NCBI RefSeq assembly: GCF_048544455.1
Contig: NC_133536.1
Location: 40,916,152 to 40,980,151 of the forward strand
Length of the DNA: 64,000 nucleotides
Direction: 5' to 3'
From: Silene latifolia
Taxonomy: Eukaryota; Streptophyta; Magnoliopsida; Caryophyllales; Caryophyllaceae
Shown: positions 21,040-31,954 of the stretch, piece by piece
Layout of the letters: each line of letters begins with the position of its first letter
Position numbering within the stretch: position 1 is the first letter of the stretch
Program-made: the position numbers and the translations under genes
Notes under the pieces: model-generated
Told to the model about the DNA's origin: nothing
What the model saw: the letters and a program-made list of their open reading frames with translations, nothing else
The model's database searches: none

Positions 21040-21790
21040 TTAAAAAAAAATATACTTAGTGTACAAAAATACAATGACACACTAAAACAGGCTCTAGATG
21101 TATGAAAACGAGTACTAGGTTCATGAAAAGTATTACATACATGAAAATGATTAGTAGGTGCATGAAAATTAGTAAAATATATTTCGCCTCAATTTCCTTC
21201 TATAACTTAACCAAGAAATATATTATCTAGACATTAAATTGTACGTCGAATCCAAATATGTCGTTATTTTAAAAATAAAATTTTGTAAGGGGGGAGTTCT
21301 CACGGTTCTCATTATCCTAGTGGTTCTCACCAGATCCCAAATCTATATATGTACCCTTTATATATCTAAGATGCACTTAATGAGTTAATGATATAGAATT
21401 GGGATCCTATGAGAACCATCAAGATAATGAGAATCGTGAGAACTCCATCTTACGGATTTTTTTTTTTTAAAATAAGGACATATTTGGATTCGGCATTGAA
21501 TTTTATGGCTAGAAAACATATTTCTTGGTCCAAACATTATAAATTATTGACGCAAATCGAGGCGAAATACATTTTATTAATTTTCATACACCGACTGCCC
21601 ATTTTCTCGTATCTAACAATTTTCTTGCACCTAGAACTCGTTTTCGTGCATGTAGAGCCCGTTATTTTCATGCACCTAGTAATCATTTCCATGCATGTAA
21701 AAATTTTCATGCACCGAGTATTCGTTTTGGTGCATCTATAGTAGTTTTAGTATACCTAATTGTATTTTTGTACATTATGTTTATATTTTG
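21040..21790. repeat. Large imperfect inverted repeat with 60-nt spacer
   Basis: The arm at about 21040-21339 is the reverse complement of the arm at 21400-21790. Innermost matches are ggagttctcacggttctc and gagaatcgtgagaactcc. Matches continue outward through catatttggattcg, aggcgaaata and the cat-gca-rich stretch to tttttgtacacta/ttttgtacattat. The spacer is 21340-21399. It could form a long hairpin RNA if transcribed. It looks like two related elements meeting end to end. Confidence 0.7.
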
Positions 21791-21952
21791 TTAATAAAAT
21801 CAATAAATTTTATTTAGTTATAACAAATAATGTGTTTGAACAAACTAAGTTAAGGCTAAATGATTCACCTAAACTTTCAAATCGAGATTTGGTAGAGATT
21901 TAATGATGGTTCTCACGGTTCTCATTATCTTAGTGGTTCTCACCGGATCCTG
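21400..21952. mobile_element. MITE-like element with GGATCC...GAGAACC ends (about 0.55 kb)
   Basis: The left end tgggatcctatgagaacc (21400) and right end ggttctcaccggatcctga (21934-21952) form terminal inverted repeats of about 45 bp. No coding capacity. The right end of a similar element ends at 21339. Confidence 0.55.
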
Positions 21953-21980
21953 ACCCTAATGATATATATATATATATAGA

Positions 21981-23481
21981 TTTAGGATCCTATGAGAACC
22001 CCTTTCCCATGAGAACCATGAGAACCTCATGTTCAGAACTTTTGTACCAAAGGTTCAGAATATTTATACCAAAGGTTCAAAACCTTTCTACCAAAAATTC
22101 GCAGCTTTTCTACCAAAACTTTAGTGGGTAATGCAATTAGCTTATAGATTAACCTTATCCCCATAGGTCTACCTATATGAAGACACCGGTATACACCATA
22201 CATAAATGACTTCAACATTAATTACGAAAGTTATATTGGTTCTTGACATTATCTAGAAGATTAGCTTGTACGGAATTTTGCTTGCTAAAAAAGTGTGTAT
22301 TTTTCATTTTTATCATGTGATTATATTGCAAGTTCCTACCAAGTACATGAATGTATTCAGTTTATATGTTCCATGAAGAAATCCGACCTTATTCGTCCAT
22401 TATTGAAAGTTATATTGGTCCTACCAAGTACACAAGTCCAACCTCGTTCTCTTTCTTCTTTTATTTTCACGCACAAAGTTCGTTTCCGCTGCCATGTTTT
22501 AGCCTTCGCAACACCTCGACTAACGTGATATTCGTGACTTGAGGTAGGTTTATTCATCTTTGTTTCGTGTGTTCTACATACCTCTCGCATAGTACTTGTT
22601 TAATGAATAATTAGCGAGCCGGGTTTGGATTATTATCTATATTGGATACCGGTCTTTTAGGAGTGATTTAACATGTTTTATGTCACACTTATAGACGGAA
22701 ATTATGTGTGGTAGATGGGCAGAATAGTAGCAGTAGGTTGTGCTCTGTTTTTTAGTCGACGTCGGTAAAATCTCGTTACATGGTATGCATTTGTTTTAAC
22801 TCTGTTTGATCTGAATTTTTTGGGACATATTAGAATGATAATGTAGCATGAAATCCTTGTGTTTATTGCTAAAAATATTAAGGTCGGAGTTGTGTTTGTA
22901 TTGCCCTGTTTTCGAGACGGATGGATCGTTTTTTGGTTAGCTTTAGTTGAGTTGGATGATAATGTTAACTGTTGTTCCAACATTCTTGCAACACTTAAAG
23001 AGTTACCCAAAATATATTTTCTTTTTAATTTTTAATTACTCGACCGTAGTGTTCAATAAAAAGATTTTAATACACTACATACCCAATACACGTGCTCGGG
23101 CTACGCAAAGGGAGGTTATTGAGAATTTCTAAGAATTGGAATATTTAAATGTTTTTTCTTATTCCAGCCGTCAAACTTTTAGCTACTTGGCTCAAATTTT
23201 TTAAAAAAAATCCTATTTGGAATCCTTCTTCTACTATTAATTACTTTCTCTCTTCCAAAACGATTTATGTAAAGATAACTCAAAATCTCAAATTTATCAT
23301 AAATATTTGTTTAAGAAGGTCTTACACAAGTCCATTGGCAAGAAGATGGCCAAATAAACCCATGTACCTTTGGTACAAAGGTTCTGAACATTTAGAATAA
23401 TTTGGTTGTATTTTTGGTACAGAAGTTCTGAACCTGAGGTTCTCACGGTTCTCATGGGAAGAGGGTTCTCATAGGATCCCA

Positions 23482-23482
<1 letters not shown>
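21981..23482. mobile_element. Non-autonomous TIR element with GGATCCTATGAGAACC ends (about 1.5 kb)
   Basis: The left TIR (tttaggatcctatgagaac, then tcccatgagaaccatgagaa) matches the reverse complement of the right end (23420-23482). Similarity extends over 100 bp, including ttcagaac and gtaccaaaggt phrases. (TA)n tracts flank both ends (21960-21978 and 23487-23518). No transposase frame was seen. The superfamily is unresolved. Confidence 0.6.
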
Positions 23483-23523
<41 letters not shown>

Positions 23524-23901
23524 CACTTGATAATTAATTGGAATATACATGACATGTCATATAGGTATATATTATGTACGTCCAATGGAAATAAGATGTA
23601 CCTTTGGTATAAATATATTTTACGTACATACATTTTCCGTTATAATAATATGTTATAGAATGTAAATTTTATCTTATTTATGTAAATTATAATTACAGAT
23701 AATAATTACCATATGTACATAAAATATTTAGTTTAATTTTATCAAGTACATTTAACTAATCAAGTATGTACATTGATTTAATCTTGAAGGTACATTGAAT
23801 ATAAGTTGGAAGTACAATTAATAATTATTATATGTACATATTGTTTTAACTCAGGTCTTAACAAAGATACATATCAAAAGATATGCAAAAATGACAACAA
23901 G

Positions 23902-24180
23902 ATGGATGGGTCACAGTGGTAATAGTACGGGCTTTCAAACTAAGAGGTTGTGGGATCGAGCCTCATTAATGACTTTTTTTGAGGTTTGACTTAATAATAA
24001 ATCTAATAAATAAAATAAAGAAATAAAAAATTTCCATAAATATAGTTAACTAGATGTAGTTAACAATTTAACTACAAATGCTAAATTACTAACCTAGCCT
24101 TAAACTAACTAATGGAGGTTAACTATAATTTGCCACGTGTCACAATGTAATTGGTTGTGTATGGAAAAACTCATACACCT
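23902..24180 (+). repeat. tRNA-like repeat unit, copy 2 (opposite orientation to 19450-19605)
   Basis: A-box-like gggtcacagtggtaatag (23909-23926) and B-box-like GGGATCGAGCCTC (23952-23964) are followed, after about 180 bp of AT-rich sequence, by ttggttgtgtatgg and catacacctcgt (24151-24185). Both parts match copy 1. The extra AT-rich stretch is absent from copy 1. Confidence 0.45.
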
Positions 24181-24234
24181 CGTGTATGTGTATCATCTTT
24201 CCAAAAATACATTCATCATTCGTTCGAAACCAAA

Positions 24235-24432
24235 GTGGCTTGATTGTAGTGGAGCGCAGGAGTGTCTTAAAGCGTTGTAAATTGCCAATGAATTGAGAGG
24301 TCTTGGGTTCGACTCCCTACACGGGAGTGTTGCGGTTACCTGTCATCCTAAAGGATGTCTTACACGGCACACGTGATTTGTAGGGTATTGCAGGTGCTCG
24401 GGGGATTAAACCTCTCGTCATCAAAAAAAAAA
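24235..24432 (+). mobile_element. SINE-like element with Pol III B box and poly(A)
   Basis: About 195 bp, with a perfect internal B box GGTTCGACTCC near 24308 and a tail of eleven or more A residues (24423 onward). The A box is weak. Short 3'-tailed units with a tRNA-type B box are characteristic of plant SINEs. Target duplications were not clear. Confidence 0.5.
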
Positions 24433-25170
24433 AGTGTGACTTAATACCGAAAGGGTAAATATTTTGACATTGTAGTAAAAGTACATGCCTAAATAGTAAA
24501 AGTAATGAGTAATCACTATCATTTGAATATAAGCCTCTTAAAATTACATGCCTAAATAGTAAAAGTAATTATGTCATTGATCTAAAAAAAAAACTAATGA
24601 TCTCATTAGTGCAAAGAATTGTAGTAACATTAGATATGGTAATATGATAGTAATGAGTAATCACTCACATTTGAATAGTCTAAGTAACAATATTTGCAGC
24701 GAGTGGGAGTGGTGAAAATAATAGAAGTTACAACGAGAGTAGTAATATCATTATTAATGCGACAATAGTGAAAATAACAATAACTACGGCGGTAGTAGTG
24801 AAAGTAACAGTAGTAATAACGAATGTAATAAAAGTAACAATACTAATAAAAAAAAGTATATATGAACAATTAGCTAACCAATCGATTAAGTAAAATATTA
24901 ATACCGGGAGTACTAAATTTATCCCATAATTTATTTCATTGGAATTTTAAGATATGTCATAGAAAAATATATTAATAATAAATTTATGAGTTATGTAACT
25001 TTAAAGTAGCATTTGCTCGGCTTGACTCGTTAAGCTATCGAATCGAGCTCGCACGAGTCGAGCTTTGTCTGAGTTTTGACCGAGCTGATCTCAAGTTGCT
25101 CGCAATCTGTCTCATCTTATTATCACCTCTAGACTCTAGTTAAGACTTTTATACAAGAGTCAAGAGGTAG
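24433..25170. other. AT-rich repeat region with inverted copy of the ACT/GTT array
   Basis: A duplicated phrase (taatgagtaatcact, about 24503 and 24653) is followed by an array of gtaacaat and gtgaaaataac words (24690-24860), the reverse-complement type of 20000-20480. Near 25015-25130 a gctcg-rich segment (tcgagctcgcacgagtcgag) ends in ttatcacctctag and resembles a hAT-derived MITE end. No gene was seen. Confidence 0.45.
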
Positions 25171-25174
25171 TTAG

Positions 25175-25850
25175 TCTAGGCCCGTCTATTAATGGGCGCT
25201 CTATGTGCATTTGCATTGGGCCTCAAATTTTTGGGGCCCAAACTTGGCAAACCCATATACTAATTGAGAAAAAAAAAGGAAGGTAAATTGATGAAATCAA
25301 AACACGGTATACTGACTCCAATTTCATACTCCACATTCAATCCCCAATCTCATCTCCTTCCCCAAATAAATTTATTTTCTTTCCCAAATTAAATCTTCCC
25401 CAAATTAAATTAATTTCCTTCCCCAAAAAAATTAAACTTGCTCTGTAATCTTCAACCTACCTAACGTTTCTTTCTTTTTTTCTAATCTTTAAATATGATT
25501 ATCCCAAATCAATTCATCACAAATCATTCAAAGTTTTCAATTAAAGATATTAGAATCAAAACTTTGTCACTTTGTCACTTTCAACCGGCTGCCAAATTCT
25601 CAGATTTACATTTGAGTTTCAAAGAAATCGAAACAGGCAAGATTTCGTCTTAACATTATATTCTTAATGAATTCTAATGAATTTAATTATAATTTTAATG
25701 AATTTAATGATAATATATTTGTAGTTATTGGAGGTAGGAGTCGGAGATTAGTAGATCGGATAGTCGTGACGCGGACGTTTGTTCTGGAATCCGGCATCAA
25801 AGCATCAATAAGGTTGTTTTGTTTCATCACATATCTCTATTTTTAATTTC
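25175..25850 (+). other. 5' region of the hAT element
   Basis: The text from tctaggcccgtctattaatg to ggcctcaaatttttggggcc near 25176-25242 is of the kind found at the 5' end of plant hAT elements encoding ZMYM1/DUF4371-type transposases. C-rich untranslated sequence follows up to the ATG at 25851. The 8-bp target duplication was not identified. Confidence 0.5.
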
Positions 25851-28190
25851 ATGTTGCCTAGAATAAGAAAATTTGATTCTGGATCCGAAAAACGGAAGAA
25901 AAAGAAGCGAATAGAACAGTTAGTTCAGTCTCAAAAAGGTGCACTCGATAAATTTTTCACGAAAGGGTCTACTTCTAATAGTGAAAATATTAATGATAGT
26001 GAACCTGTTGTTGCGACTGAAACTGGCCAAACTGCTGTAATTTTTTGATAATCATGATTCTTGTGGTTTTGACATGGCTATAGAGAATAACGATAATAAA
26101 ATTGACGATGAGGATAACAACAATGATGATAATTTAGATATGAATGTGAATGATAGTGATGAGAACAATGATGGTTTTGATGTAGGAGGAGAAAAAAATG
26201 ATGTCGAAAATGGTAGTCATATGAAAAATATTTTTGATATGTTTGACCCAAGAAATTGGGATTCACTTAATTCTGATATGATTAAAATTTTAGCAAAAAA
26301 AGGTCCTAAGAGAGATTTATCTATTGAAAAAGGTCCTAAAGGCCAAAAGGGGAGAAGATTTAAATCAACATGTTATACAAGAGTTTTACCAAATGGAGAA
26401 AGGTGCGATAGAGATTGGCTTTTCTATTCAAAAGAGCTTGATAAAGAGTCAAACAATTGATAAAAAGACGAATAGTGCATTAGATAAAGAGAAAGAACAT
26501 TGGAAAAAAGTGTTAGAAAGAAAAATATTTGTTGTGGTGTATTTAGCAACACATAACTTGGCTTTTCATGGTAGTAATGGGAAGTTATATCAAAAGAGCA
26601 ATGGAAATTTTTTAGGATTAATTGAAATGTTAGCGAGGTTTGACCCTATAATTCAGGAGCATGTGCATCGTATAACCAATGACACTATTCATAGTCATTA
26701 TCTTGGTCATAACTTTCAAAATGAGTTAATTCTTCTTGTTGCATCCGCTATTAAATCTGAAATTATTAAAAGTGTGAAAGAAGCAAAATATTTTTCAGTG
26801 ATACTAGATTGCACTCCCGATGTTAGTCACCAAGAGCAAATGTCATTGATTTTGAGATATGTTGATGTGTCTTCAAGCTGTGTTTGCATTAAGGAATCAT
26901 TTTTAGGATTTTTGAGTGTAAATGATACAACTGGACAAGGACTTTTTGATGTTTTATTAAATGAATTAAAATCTCTTGATCTTGATGTGAATGATGTAAG
27001 AGGACAAAGTTATGATAATGGATCAAATATGAAAGGCAAAAACCAGGGGGTACAAAAAAGACTTTTAGATGTGAATCCTCGAGCATTCTTTACTCCTTGT
27101 GCTTCTCATAATCTTAATTTAACATTGTGTGATATGGCAAATAGTTGTGGTAAAGTTAAAGACTTTTTTGGAGTAATACAACGAATATATACTATTTTTG
27201 CAAATTCTAATAAAAGATGGGAGATATTGAAGAATAATGCAACAGAATATACATTAAAGCAACATTCATTTACTCGTTGGAAAAGTCGTGTCGATAGTGT
27301 TAAAGCAATCAGGTTTCAAATTGCAGAGGTACGTGATGCTTTGCTTCAAGTAGGAGAAACTGATAATGATAGTAAAATTAGAAGTGAAGCTAAATCCTTG
27401 GCCATGAATGAACTTGGTGACTTTGAGTTCTTGGTAGCACTTGTTATTTGGTATGAAATATTATATAGAATTAATTTTGTTAGTAAACAGTAGCAATAAA
27501 AAAATATGATTCTTGATGTGGCAATTGATGATATTAAGAAGTTGGTTTTATTTTTCGAAGATTATAGGGAATCTGGATTTAATGATGCCGTTAATATTGC
27601 TAAGGAAATTGCAATATAATTAAATGTTGATCCCGTATTTTCAAAGAAGCGTGTTATTCGAAGGAAAAAACAATTTGACGAGAATCAAAATGACACATCT
27701 GAAGTAGTTTCCCAAACTAGTGAAGAATCTTTTAGAGTGAACTATTTCTTATTTGTTGTTGATCAAGCTATTGGTTCACTTAGAAAAAAATTTGAGCAAT
27801 ACGAAGAATATCAAAATATTTTTGGCTTTTTGTTCTCTTCTAGTAAGTTGCACACATTAGACAATGCTGAATTAAAGTCTTGTTGTGACGATCTTCAAGT
27901 AGCACTTACAAGTGGTGAACAATGTGATATTGATGGGAATGAATTGTACATGGAGTTAAAGTTGCTTAAAGATATATTACCTAATGAAAAAGAGATGGAA
28001 GCTATTGATCTTTTGAAAATTTTGAAAGGTAAATCGAATTTTCCTTATGCATTTATTGTGTATCGAATATTGTTGACTATTCCCGTGACAGTTGCATCTG
28101 CAGAAATAAGTTTTTCCAAGTTAAAGTTGCTGAAATATTACATGCAGTCTACAATGTTGCAAGAGAGGCTTAACTGATTAGCAATAATTG
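25851..28190 (+). pseudogene. hAT transposase (ZMYM1/DUF4371-type), decayed
   Basis: The start MLPRIRKFDSGSEKRKKKKR and KGALDKFF are typical of the family N-terminus. An extra T in the T-run near 26040 shifts the frame. The TTF-type zinc-finger start (RVLPNGERCDRDWLFYSK) is cut by an internal deletion near 26440-26460 that removes its Cys-rich part. The long middle frame (26462-27493) has the RNase H-like core: VILDCTPDVSHQEQMSLILRYV, GQSYDNGSNMKGK and CASHNLNL. Stops near 27491-27510 and 27618 precede the dimerisation region (27737-28175), with IPVTVASAEISFSKLKLLK. At least four lesions make it non-functional. No host gene is implied. Confidence 0.88.
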
Positions 28191-28612
28191 TTGGATATAT
28201 ATATCGTGGTTGACTCTCCGTCGACCGCCAATAGCAAATGATAAACTTGGATAACGATAGAATCACGAATCGTTTTCCTTAAAGAGTGGTTCGACCCTTA
28301 CATTTGCCTTGGGTTGCACGAAATCTCTTGTAGAATAAGACTATCGATTCCCTCTCATTATAGGCAAATAGAATCGAGAGAATACAAATGAAGTTTTGTA
28401 TGTTTATTGTACCAAAATCTGAAAGTAATATGTAGTTATTATTTTTTCTAACTTCTCATGCACATATATATGCGTATATATATATATAGTATGCATGCAC
28501 TTACATAAGAAATGAAAAGTTTTTCTGAAAAGGAATCTTAAAAGATAAGATTTCAAAATCCCCAAGTAATATTCTTGCGTTTTAACAAACAATTGTCAGC
28601 CCCGTACACATG
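28191..28612. other. Unassigned sequence between hAT pseudogene and LARD element
   Basis: The hAT end is not recognisable here. There are short tatata tracts (28196-28204, 28465-28490) and a near-palindromic cgaatcgttttcc region. The sequence resumes at 36077 after the LARD insertion. No gene was seen. Confidence 0.4.
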
Positions 28613-28617
28613 ACCCC
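28613..28617 (+). repeat. Target-site duplication of LARD, left (ACCCC)
   Basis: ACCCC at 28613-28617 is repeated at 36072-36076, exactly flanking TGTAATACTA and GGTGTCACA. Confidence 0.93.
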
Positions 28618-30036
28618 TGTAATACTACGGTTTTCTATGTCTAAGGGTACTCTATCGAGTGGGGCTTACTCTGTCGAGTAAGTATGTTTTTATACGAAAC
28701 AGTAGTCTGTCTGATGGGTACTCGATCGAGTATGTGTGGCACTCGATCGAGTAAGGGGCACTCGATCGAGTAAGTTACTTACTCGATCGAGTAAGTGAGT
28801 CTTGCGGGTTATTTTAGCCGGGTTTTGTTTATAACGCGTGATTAGTATAAAAGGATTCCGTCACCTTTCTTAATTAGTTTTCACTTTTCTAAAACCTTTC
28901 AAGAGAGAAAAAAAGTTACGTTGTTCTCCTTCTTCGCGTTGTTAACAAATCCCCAAGGCTAGGAGTGTCGGATCATCTTGTTCTTTACGCCGTTGTGATC
29001 CTTGTGTCGAGGGTAAGATTTTTATATAATTTTTATAACGATTTGTTAAAGTTGGTTGAAACCCTAATTGGGTAATTTGGGGGTTTTGGGGAGTATTGTT
29101 GATGTTAGATTGTGATTGTATGATTGTATGTTTGATAGGAAGTAATTTCAGTGAAGGACGATGTTGATTAGCTGATTGTGACGATCTTGGTGATTGCTGT
29201 TCCAGGTAGGGTTTCCCTACTCGGTATTAATTACATGATGTGTGTGGTGGTTGTATTGTTATTGTTGATTTATCTTACTGCTGGTGATTGTGACGGTTGT
29301 TGATTAATATCATTGATTGTTGTTGTTGTTGTATCTGTCTGTGATCTTCGGGGTGCGTCCCTAGCTGAGTGGAGTCACTTGCGGGAGTGGCTTCACGCCC
29401 TTGATTTGCCTTCTGTGGAACCCGCCACATAAGGGATGTGCACATTAATGAACATGGGTTTATCGCTCGATGGAGATGAGCGGGGCTTAGGTGGGAACGG
29501 CTGCGGTCCCCCACTGGCGGTGTGGAGTATCTGTTGCGATGGGTACTCTGGCAGGACTACACACTTTAGTGTGTAGTCAGTTGTGTGGAGATTGATTATG
29601 GAGTTTGGGGCTTGATGTGACGTTTGAGCTGTTGGCATTTGTTTTATTGTGATTTGTATCGTGTAATTAGTACTGACCCCGTTGTTTGTTTTGTAAAATT
29701 GTGGTGATCCATTCGGGGATGGTGAGCAGTTGTTGAGCAGGTTTGATACAATGCATTTGGGCTAGCTGGGATGAGTCATCACTTGGCATTAGAAGAGTCT
29801 TCCGCTGTGTCAGACGATATTTGTAGTTGTTCAGTTTTGCTAGTAGACAGTTTGGTTTTGGAGTTGTATTTCATTTAACAGTATTGGTTTGAGACATGTA
29901 ATCACTTAAACTATATTTACTTTTAAAGTACGTTTCTTTATTGTCTTATGATATTCATTGCCTCGGGCAACCGAGATGGTGACGTTCCTATACCTGAGTG
30001 GTCCTGGTAAGGCGCTTGGAGTATGGGGGTGTCACA
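28618..30036 (+). mobile_element. 5' LTR of LARD
   Basis: It starts TGTAATACTACGG and ends GGGGTGTCACA. It contains the TCGATCGA palindrome cluster (28650-28795), a possible TATA-like tataaaagga at 28846-28856, and the sequence shared with the solo LTR at 436-1765. Confidence 0.92.
28650..28797. repeat. Palindrome cluster ACTCGATCGAGT, 5' LTR
   Basis: Two variants (actctatcgagt, actctgtcgagt) are followed by four perfect copies at about 28727, 28740, 28757 and 28780. The cluster lies about 50-200 bp upstream of the TATA-like element. The 3' LTR has three perfect copies. Confidence 0.85.
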
Positions 30037-30039
30037 AAG

Positions 30040-30051
30040 TGGTATCAGAGC
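30040..30051 (+). other. Primer-binding site of LARD
   Basis: TGGTATCAGAGC lies three bases after the 5' LTR end, an initiator-Met tRNA type site. Confidence 0.92.
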
Positions 30052-31107
30052 GACGATCCTGAAACCTGTAACCAACGAACCTAATGAACATAGGGAGTCA
30101 AACTAAAATGAACCCGGGTAGGAGTTGTAGGAGCTAATGCAAAGACTTGGGAGACGTCCTAAAGTCGTGAACTCGCCCTACAACTTTGAACCGGTCACTA
30201 TGAGGTGTCATGGAACCGCTATGTGTTTGCTAATGTTCTATCGCGTATGTTGAATGATGTGTTGTATAGAAATGTTGCACAATGATTGCGGTGGAATGAG
30301 GAATGTGGTAAATGATAAAGTGTTGTCAATAGGCATGTTGCATGATAGTTGGTTTACAATGTTGTTTGGTATTGCTGGAAAAGTATATGAGAATGATGAA
30401 TAATGATGTTGCTGGATGGACGATTTATAATATGGTTATGCTAGTAACATGTGATTAGGGGATGTGATATGATTATACATAACTTTGTTTGCGTAAAGTT
30501 ATATAATAAGTTCGTAAATTTGTCGACTGATGTATCATATGCACTTGTTAGATGAAGAATGTGGTTGACATGGATGAATTGATTGGAAAAGATGGGTTGC
30601 AATTGCATGAGAATATGAATTTCGTGATTATGAATATGTTTACGTGACGAAGTGGATTTGTAATATTTTTGTATTAGTAACATGGAAATAGGATTTGTAG
30701 TGTATGAGTATGTTTTGTTTTACGAAAGGTTATAAAGTTAAAACATGCGAGTAGTACATGATTGGTAAGTTGAATGTTATATGAGCATGATAGATGTTAT
30801 TGTTTTGCTTTTGGTAGGTAGTAACATGTGGTTAGGGATAGTGGTTTTACAAGTATTGAGTCGCTTTTATTCACTTGGTTGATGTTTAAGTTGTTTGAAA
30901 GAGAAGATCAAATAGTTATGTTGTTCGATTATAGAAAGGTTGTCTTTAAACTGTTATAACTTGAGATGTATGTATGATTTTAATGTAATTCTAATTGGAG
31001 GTGATAGCTTGTTCTTTTACAATTCTAACGATAGGTCACACGCCCAAAACGACCAAGAAACGAGTGAGTTATGACCGTTTTACGAAAATTGGACAATGCT
31101 GAGAAAT

Positions 31108-31285
31108 GCGTAGGGTACTCGATCGAGTGGCCCTTACTCGATCGAGTGCACCCATTGTTACTCGATCGAGTAGCCCTTACTCGATCGAGTAGCCCTGGTA
31201 ATTTGTTTTACGTGCTTCTGACCTTCACCTACTCGATCGAGCAAGTCACTCACTCGATCGAGTGGCCTGTACTCGATCTAGTGAC
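31108..31285. repeat. Palindrome cluster ACTCGATCGAGT inside LARD
   Basis: Five perfect copies and two near copies (actcgatcgagc, actcgatctagt) lie within about 180 bp, most separated by ggccctt/agccctt-type linkers. It lies outside the LTRs, about 1.1 kb after the 5' LTR. Confidence 0.85.
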
Positions 31286-31910
31286 CCTTGTTTTGGGTCA
31301 TGTGCTTGTCTTTTGACTTCGTTGCCTATTATGTTTAATTCAAAGGTGTTCTTTTGCTTCTTCATGCATTGTTTTACGTTTGTGTTGGTCCTGATGCGTA
31401 AGTCACCCAATTTTGTGAGGTAAGGAGTGGCGCTTGTGGTGAGTATGAGTTTGGTGGGGAGGACATGAGTTATATGTGGTTGTGATATATAGTGGAAAAA
31501 GAAGAGAAATATTATTAAGGCTTATTGAGGCATGGAGCATGTTTTGTGAGATGGGATGAGTGATATGATTGTGTCGAGTAATGTAAAGGTAAGTATATAT
31601 GAGCAAGGAGTGATGTAAGTGTAAGGAACATGAGAGTGAAAAGGTTGAAAGGAAGGATGTGGATAGTAGCAACTTGAGATGTGTAAGGAATTATGGAGGG
31701 ATATGGTTAGATTGTGTTGGTTAAGAATATATGTAATGAAAGGTCGTTGTAGAGGGATGGAGGAGAGTGGTATATAGTGAACTTAGTGGAGACATGTCGC
31801 GACGTGGATTTGCAGATAGTGAGTGAGTTTGGGAATTTGTATTATCAAGAGGTGAAACTAATTTGTGATTTCCTTGGGCAAGTAACGTTATGAAATGAGT
31901 TTTGGGGATT

Positions 31911-31954
<44 letters not shown>

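Noticed and set aside
26078..26266. Histidine-rich minus-strand frame as a metal-binding protein
   Set aside because: It is the reverse complement of the acidic Asp/Asn-rich stretch of the hAT transposase.
29275..29638. Minus-strand frames of about 80 codons, repeated at 35283-35673, as a conserved gene
   Set aside because: The repetition is simply the two LTRs of the LARD. No motif, and the plus-strand LTR signal explains the conservation.
31912..31952. A run of about 41 A residues as a retroposed mRNA tail
   Set aside because: It lies within the LARD internal region with the same type of sequence on both sides. No processed gene or LINE/SINE body precedes it.
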